A DNA stretch of 64,000 bases from Parelaphostrongylus tenuis (Eukaryota > Nematoda > Chromadorea > Rhabditida > Metastrongylidae): NCBI GenBank assembly GCA_019055375.1, contig JAHQIW010007310.1, forward strand, positions 62,001 to 126,000. The letters are read 5' to 3'. Below are positions 61,701 through 64,000 of the stretch, in pieces. Each line of letters opens with the position of its first letter. Position 1 is the first letter of the stretch. The notes under the pieces are model-generated. The model saw nothing but the letters and a program-made list of their open reading frames with translations. It had not been told where the DNA came from and made no database searches. The position numbers and the translations under genes are program-made.

Positions 61701-63656
61701 AGATCGGACTGAGATTTTTTGCTTCCTGCCTTTCAAAATGTGCTCCAGCGAACGTGGTAATAAGTGCTAACAACTCGGGGCAATGTCAGAGCTGTACGGC
61801 GGATGCTCCGAAACTTCCCATTCATATCCTGCCAAATAATTCATCGTCACGTTTGCTTAGTGAGGCTGGGAGGAAGCGTTGACACCCAATTTGCAGTGGA
61901 AGCGAAATAGCAGGCGAATTTTTTCCTTGAACAATTCCATTCTAAAGACTCTAGACAAATGATATAATCAATATTTCTAGTGCCTTACTGCCCGTTTTGT
62001 AGTATTATGATTTTCATATATACCTAAGAAAACTGAGTAGTGAGCAAAAATGTGGCCTCAGATGGGAGGCGAACCCGTGTTTCATCCATACCGCGGACAC
62101 GCGCTACCTTTGCACCACCGAGGTACATTCGCTCCACCATTCATGCCCGTCTCATTCCTCAATATCTGTATGTTAGCCGTCAGCTAACGACACTAACAGG
62201 TTTGGTCCCCGGTATGGATGAAACGCAGGTTCGACTCCTGTCTGAGGTCGCATTTTTTCACCACTCAACTTTTTTAGGTGTATATGAAAATCATAACACT
62301 GCAAAAGAGGCAGTAGAAATCCTAGAGATATTGAGTTACACGTATCACAAGCTGCCAACATAACTAAGTTTATTAGGTCTCCAACTAGATTTCCGCACTT
62401 GATCCAATCAAAAATTTGTTTTTCCAATTAGTCTAAAGTATTAATTAACATTAACTGAAGTATTCTCCGTCTGCCTGGATGCAATTCTGCCGCCAACTCC
62501 TCCGTAACAAATAAATTCAATGGCGACAGTTCTGTTCAAAAACGAAGAGCGGAGATGACGACGAAGATGAGCTTGCGCAATTTGCTTTCTCTTGTTCTCT
62601 TGAACTTGTGTGAGATCGTGCGGAATACATTTGCCCTTGCGCCATTCCTTGCCTCACACTTTCCATGACGGCTCCATCGTTTGAGAAATATGTTTAAAAT
62701 ATACCAAACAGGCACAAGAAAATTCTACACAAAACAGGTGGAAGAAAAAATTGTTTTTGTGAAAAGATTTCAATTCTGGATCAAGTTCGGAAACTTAGTT
62801 GGAGACCTGATACAAATCGAAATCGCATACCCGACCAACCCTATTGATGGTTGGTGGCTGACAGCTATTAAAGAGGTATTGAAGAATGAGTGGTGGTGCG
62901 AATGTACGTCTGTGGTGTAGTGGTAGCGTGCGTCCCTGTATGGATGAAACGCGGGTTCGCCTGCCATTTGAGGTCGTGTTTTTGCTCACGACTCAGTTTT
63001 CTTAGATGTAAATGATATATCGTTCGATGCTCATAAAACGAGCTTTCTGTTGAACTCCATATAAAATACATGTGTTTAAATTACTTTCTCAGGCAATACG
63101 ACAGAATTTTTTCTATGATCAATTATTTATGATTATTACAACAAGATCAATATATGAAGGGTAACACTGTAACGTGTGTATGAGAACGTGAAATATAATT
63201 CAGTGTTCGCCTATTTTTTTAGCCAAAGACGAGGATTGTATATTTAGTTTATTCAAATAGCTAACACTTCATTCATTTCGCCTTCTTCAGAAAGTGGAAA
63301 GATCAGGTTGTATCCAGAACTCAGTCAGCAAAACTCCATTACTCAGTCTAATATAACTTCGATGTATTGGTGTACAGATCCAGTTTCATTAAAGCATATT
63401 TGCGAAAAATAAATGAGCTATCGCATCGTCCCAATGTATCGATTTATTTAACGTAATTTATTCAAAAATTGCAGGGAACAATGTGTTCAATATCGAACTC
63501 GACAGTATTAGTCACTGGATTCAACACGTCTGGAACGGAAAGTGGGCAGTGAAATCAGATGATGAGCCTCATATATCCGTAATGCATCTCGATCAGTACT
63601 TGACCATAGGTGGTTATAGAATTCCTCTAACAAGCACTCGACTCCAAGCTGAACAG
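46701..63656 (+). CDS. daf-36: DAF-36/Neverland Rieske oxygenase (cholesterol 7,8-dehydrogenase), 3'-partial
   Basis: The family converts cholesterol to 7-dehydrocholesterol, the first step of dafachronic acid synthesis. Exons: 46701-46826, 48656-48806, 51031-51128, 56666-56779, 61078-61124, 61180-61361, 63475-63656; junctions keep phase and give 300 residues. Residues 3-18 (GLIISLVVIGIIFIVA) form an N-terminal membrane anchor. Residues 43-92 include PPVYPNGWYCIAESD and REVTVFG. Rieske ligands are CPH (113-115) and CVQCPFHGW (Cys134, His137). The mononuclear iron motif is SDIAHLNYLH (Asp225, His228, His233). In exon 2 an earlier GT (after GAG at 48793) would break the frame; using TTTG|GTAAGC restores EVTVFG. 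The last exon here ends in phase 0 at a GT, and roughly 100-130 C-terminal residues should follow outside the window. Intron 3 contains the PLE. Confidence 0.92.
46827..48655. other. daf-36 intron 1
   Basis: 1.8 kb. Apart from the degenerate hammerhead at 47456-47491, no element was recognised. Sequence near 47440-47520 resembles the terminal region of PLEs. Confidence 0.5.
47456..47491 (-). ncRNA. Degenerate PLE-type hammerhead
   Basis: On the minus strand: CTGACGA (plus 47481-47487), stem II GGCG...CGCC of four pairs, then GAGA in place of GAAA, CGTTACC. The GAAA change should impair catalysis. Probably a solo PLE terminal relic. Confidence 0.5.
49430..49600. repeat. Dispersed repeat D, copy 3
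   Basis: AGAAAGGTCTTCATACATG, GGTCGAAACGACTTTCTTTG, CAATCGCAGAGGTGG and CAAGCTAAG match copies at 9.4 and 17.7 kb. Confidence 0.6.
51220..51370. repeat. (ACAG)n and degenerate GACTTAAGACA repeat
   Basis: A purine-rich tract with five ACAG units at about 51292-51311 flanked by degenerate AAGACA/AAGACT repeats. Confidence 0.85.
51527..51560 (-). ncRNA. PLE 3' hammerhead ribozyme motif
   Basis: On the minus strand: GCT stem I, CTGAAGA (plus 51550-51556), stem II GGC...GCC, GAAA, C/G stem III, cleavage triplet GTC, AGC stem I. All core residues are present. Confidence 0.75.
51763..53718 (-). CDS. PLE reverse transcriptase with C-terminal GIY-YIG endonuclease
   Basis: The frame is open from 53718 to 51763. 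The first ATG at 53544 gives 593 residues, but conserved PLE sequence (PPFPQPFYRQQDPNEEVDRK) extends upstream in frame, so ATG 53544 is not the true start. Visible in the 593-residue numbering: LLIKTHK and KVRPNISC finger region 94-123, motif A SFDVTALYTN with Asp175, motif B RGLAMGQRLAPS 237-248, motif C RYIDDC with Asp274-275, FLNVQI 314-319, Cys cluster 466-482, GIY-YIG segment TVYLISC...DKYVGETGRP 487-507, Arg511, catalytic Glu561 in LEAFWI. It copies RNA and nicks target DNA. No internal stop, so it may be recently active. Confidence 0.92.
   Translation of the reverse strand, partial: TASRGTKPPFPQPFYRQQDPNEEVDRKLRKFADETFRTLTHYSRRRYQSNLTELQKRGMKEVRELISEGRIRLSVSDKGGEFVVIPRQLDIAISSKHLEDASLYRSSSVKEFKRQNRKLNSEWVRTAKAAGLRPSIISQLKIQSPTCPVLYLLIKTHKLVSTDDLMSDDPSRFKVRPNISCVGGPTDRIAWFLTLITSQLLGHIPAHLTNTQMFLDRLRNANPNNAYVMESFDVTALYTNVSNDSALQATHELLIQHQGAVNMYGLTIEQFMVLLKECLNCSIFRCSGNYYAQTRGLAMGQRLAPSLAIAFMSKVEAPVMDLRPLLYCRYIDDCLIICSTQEELDNCFRLLNEQSENIRFTREIPKDDWLPFLNVQISLTESGYITKWYRKPSSKNILVHYLSSHPSHTKKALVKNMFRTAANVCTGEEQRVESVKLAREIATSNGYEFVAPRLRFRGNNAPPNENLVERKVPFIIPFYSNEISTAIKRCLKRAGLEQSVAIIEIPPNTLKRQLVRNRLYDRLCITKDCKICPNGRDGDCMSVGTVYLISCKACSDKYVGETGRPLYARIEEHLADKRLNRQNTPLGTHRAQKHDGVDFEIEVTILAQEQKTSARKILEAFWINTTNPTINRREECLVNTRDMSQYIRLLF
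53646..54026 (-). CDS. PLE N-terminal region in a separate frame
   Basis: 126 residues from ATG 54026: basic N-terminus, then LGGITLPEGARSLLELGPSF, SPSQPISKVSLRKVACG. The LPxGxRSLLELGPSF pattern is the N-terminal motif that precedes RT in PLE proteins. It overlaps the RT frame by about 70 bp but in a different frame, so a frameshift (mutation, sequencing error or recoding) lies near 53704-53720. Confidence 0.75.
   Translation of the reverse strand: MRRKFDDLLSRSHNMTLRRHTDTANEDQASHIRASNASRNSRVTVLGGITLPEGARSLLELGPSFSPSQPISKVSLRKVACGSHDLQDQLRKKARVEGTNRNEQQVEALNHHFLSRSIDNKTPTRR
54080..54118 (-). ncRNA. PLE terminal hammerhead, one core change
   Basis: On the minus strand: TTGAGGA instead of CTGANGA (first C changed), stem II GGTG...CGCC, GAAA, CGTC. 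It could be the 5' pLTR of the intact PLE or the 3' end of the decayed copy at 54.7 kb. Confidence 0.5.
54190..54450 (+). mobile_element. tRNA-derived SINE, family A
   Basis: A box TTGGCCGAGTGG at about 54206-54217, B-box-like GGCTGATTCCCAACCC, body GTGCCACAAGCAGGCTATCC, CTACGACGTTTGAGG, TACTAGAAGTACTGGGATC and tail AAATAAAGTCAGG. It sits between the two PLE copies. Confidence 0.78.
54720..55290 (-). pseudogene. Decayed second PLE copy
   Basis: The minus strand encodes GEDGYCMSTGGGYLIPYKTF and SDEYNGDSSRPLCVLLKQHV, alignable with the GIY-YIG domain of the intact PLE (Tyr-Val-Gly-Glu-Thr became Tyr-Asn-Gly-Asp-Ser). Further upstream (about 55100-55260) DNA matches the region coding SSHPSHTKKALVKNMFR, with stops and indels. 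Same orientation as the intact copy. Confidence 0.78.
55300..56660. other. daf-36 intron 3 remainder
   Basis: No gene recognised. The stretch 55850-56440 has some protein-like segments (for example ENHVFDVQKRSDRLTDD on the plus strand, with stops around) that might be an old Tc1/mariner relic, but catalytic motifs are not evident. Confidence 0.35.
57140..58005. mobile_element. Foldback element, family 1
   Basis: Left end: TCATAAGAGAACAAATGAG, TAGGAGTGTTAGTAATCACT, GGCCGTACGTGGCC. Right end: GGCCACGTGGTGTTGTAGCC, GATTGCTAACACTCCTATGA, AAAAGTTCGCTACC. The centre is GC-rich (CGATCGATCGCCCCGTCCCC). Same order as the 11.7 kb element. In daf-36 intron 4. Confidence 0.75.
58005..59268. mobile_element. 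Foldback element, family 3
   Basis: TTCCGTTTTCTGAACGCCAT then TTCGACCCTT at about 58004-58034 is inverted at 59233-59266 as AAGGGTCGAAATGGCGCTCA then GATAACGGAA. Repeated internal blocks (CAGCCAAAAGAAGATCGGG, GATCAGCGAGAAAT) occur in both halves. No convincing ORF. Confidence 0.78.
59130..59182. repeat. 17-bp minisatellite, three copies
   Basis: Three tandem units of CCATCCAAATTTTTTAAT inside foldback family 3. Confidence 0.85.
59270..61077. other. daf-36 intron 4 remainder
   Basis: AT-rich sequence up to the exon at 61078. Some family 1/3-like words (AAACACAATC, GCAATAAGGAAGCC) recur near 60660-60960 but no element boundary can be drawn. Confidence 0.4.
61664..61718. repeat. Two-copy 29-bp tandem duplication
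   Basis: CCCACGCGAGATCGGACTGA plus ATTTT occurs twice, 29 bases apart. Confidence 0.9.
61735..61880 (-). pseudogene. Mariner transposase fragment
   Basis: The minus strand encodes GYEWEVSEHPPYSSDIAPSC, the third-aspartate region of mariner transposase, followed by a stop. In daf-36 intron 6. Confidence 0.72.
62020..63010. mobile_element. Long inverted arrangement of tRNA-derived SINE family C
   Basis: A plus-strand unit at 62905-63000 has an A box TGGTGTAGTGGTAGCGTGCG and B box GCGGGTTCGCCTGCC. A minus-strand copy of the same unit lies at 62020-62115. A B-box half unit (GCAGGTTCGACTCCTG) is at 62218-62290. Outer arms 62020-62160 and 62870-63010 are inverted copies, and inner arms near 62370-62400 and 62780-62815 (TGGATCAAGTTCGGAAAC, TTGGAGACC) also pair. 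It forms an intronic foldback of about 1 kb. Confidence 0.72.
63258..63295 (-). ncRNA. Decayed PLE-type hammerhead
   Basis: On the minus strand CTGAAGA (plus 63284-63290) and AGGCGAA remain, but GCCGAAACG is degraded to AATGAAGTG before TTAGC. The following 100 bp (CAGTCAGCAAAACTCCATTA) match PLE terminal sequence at 51.6 kb. A solo terminal relic. Confidence 0.5.
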
Positions 63657-64000
63657 GTTTCTATTTGAAGCTGCTATGAAGTTTTCTATAGCTCTTTTCT
63701 TGCATTAGCTTTGAACTTCATTTACCCCAAGAAATCACAAAAGGATTTCCTACCAATGAAAAGCAACTATATATCAACTGTAAGATCTTTCAGCGTTATA
63801 TAAAGAAGCTATAATCATAAATATGCTGAAATGCGAGCAAATTTTACAAAATCAGCTGAGCTTTCATTTTTTCGATTGTCCTGTTGGACCGGGAACTCAC
63901 TCCGTTATTCAGTGCTATATCGCAACCCTTGCTTAACGTTTTTCTCAGCCATGTTTCAACTGTATATATCGGTGCAATCTGTAAATATCCGTAGACGAGA
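63657..64000. other. daf-36 intron, window end
   Basis: 344 bases with no further exon recognised. The gene continues beyond the window. Confidence 0.6.

Overview
This window looks like nuclear DNA of a clade V (strongylid, hookworm-like) nematode. It is AT-rich, with short exons separated by large repeat-filled introns, nematode-style TTTCAG acceptors, and two genes whose closest relatives I recognise from Caenorhabditis. The species call is inference. No bacterial features or authentic tRNA/rRNA genes were seen.

Layout. (1) 66-29050, + strand: 19 exons of a wts-1/LATS (Hippo pathway) AGC kinase, 931 codons to a clear stop, with the 5' end outside the window. All exon junctions were joined by hand and keep phase. 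The UBA domain, MOB-binding helices, bipartite kinase domain and C-terminal hydrophobic motif are all visible. (2) 29672-30438, +: a weaker two-exon candidate gene for a small single-pass membrane protein of unknown family. (3) 30439-46700: about 16 kb of intergenic repeats, mariner relics, tRNA-derived SINEs, foldback elements, hammerhead-ribozyme elements and one multiply frameshifted pseudogene. (4) 46701-63656, +: seven exons (300 codons) of a daf-36/Neverland-type Rieske oxygenase whose 3' end lies outside the window. Its ATG directly follows a TTTCAG acceptor, as in trans-spliced messages. A nearly intact Penelope-like retroelement (PLE, reverse transcriptase plus GIY-YIG endonuclease, minus strand) sits in its third intron, next to a decayed second PLE copy.

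How the parts relate. WTS-1/LATS phosphorylates a YAP-type coactivator downstream of Hippo and MOB. DAF-36 makes 7-dehydrocholesterol for dafachronic acid hormones, which control dauer/infective-larva decisions. The two genes are not known to act in one pathway, and their proximity is probably incidental.

The most unusual content is the population of hammerhead self-cleaving ribozyme motifs. I count at least eight in short non-autonomous repeats (3.4, 3.7, 3.9, 28.2, 34.8, 38.8 and two at 43.4 kb) and five of a second type at PLE ends or relics (43.9, 47.5, 51.5, 54.1, 63.3 kb). The first set has conserved CTGACGA and GAAA core boxes, a loop-less palindromic stem III (CACGTG) and paired stem I arms. 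This suggests a nematode retrozyme-like system living alongside its likely helper, the PLE. Three unrelated foldback families and at least three tRNA-derived SINE families make up much of the rest. Coordinates of repeats are approximate, to about 20-50 bp.
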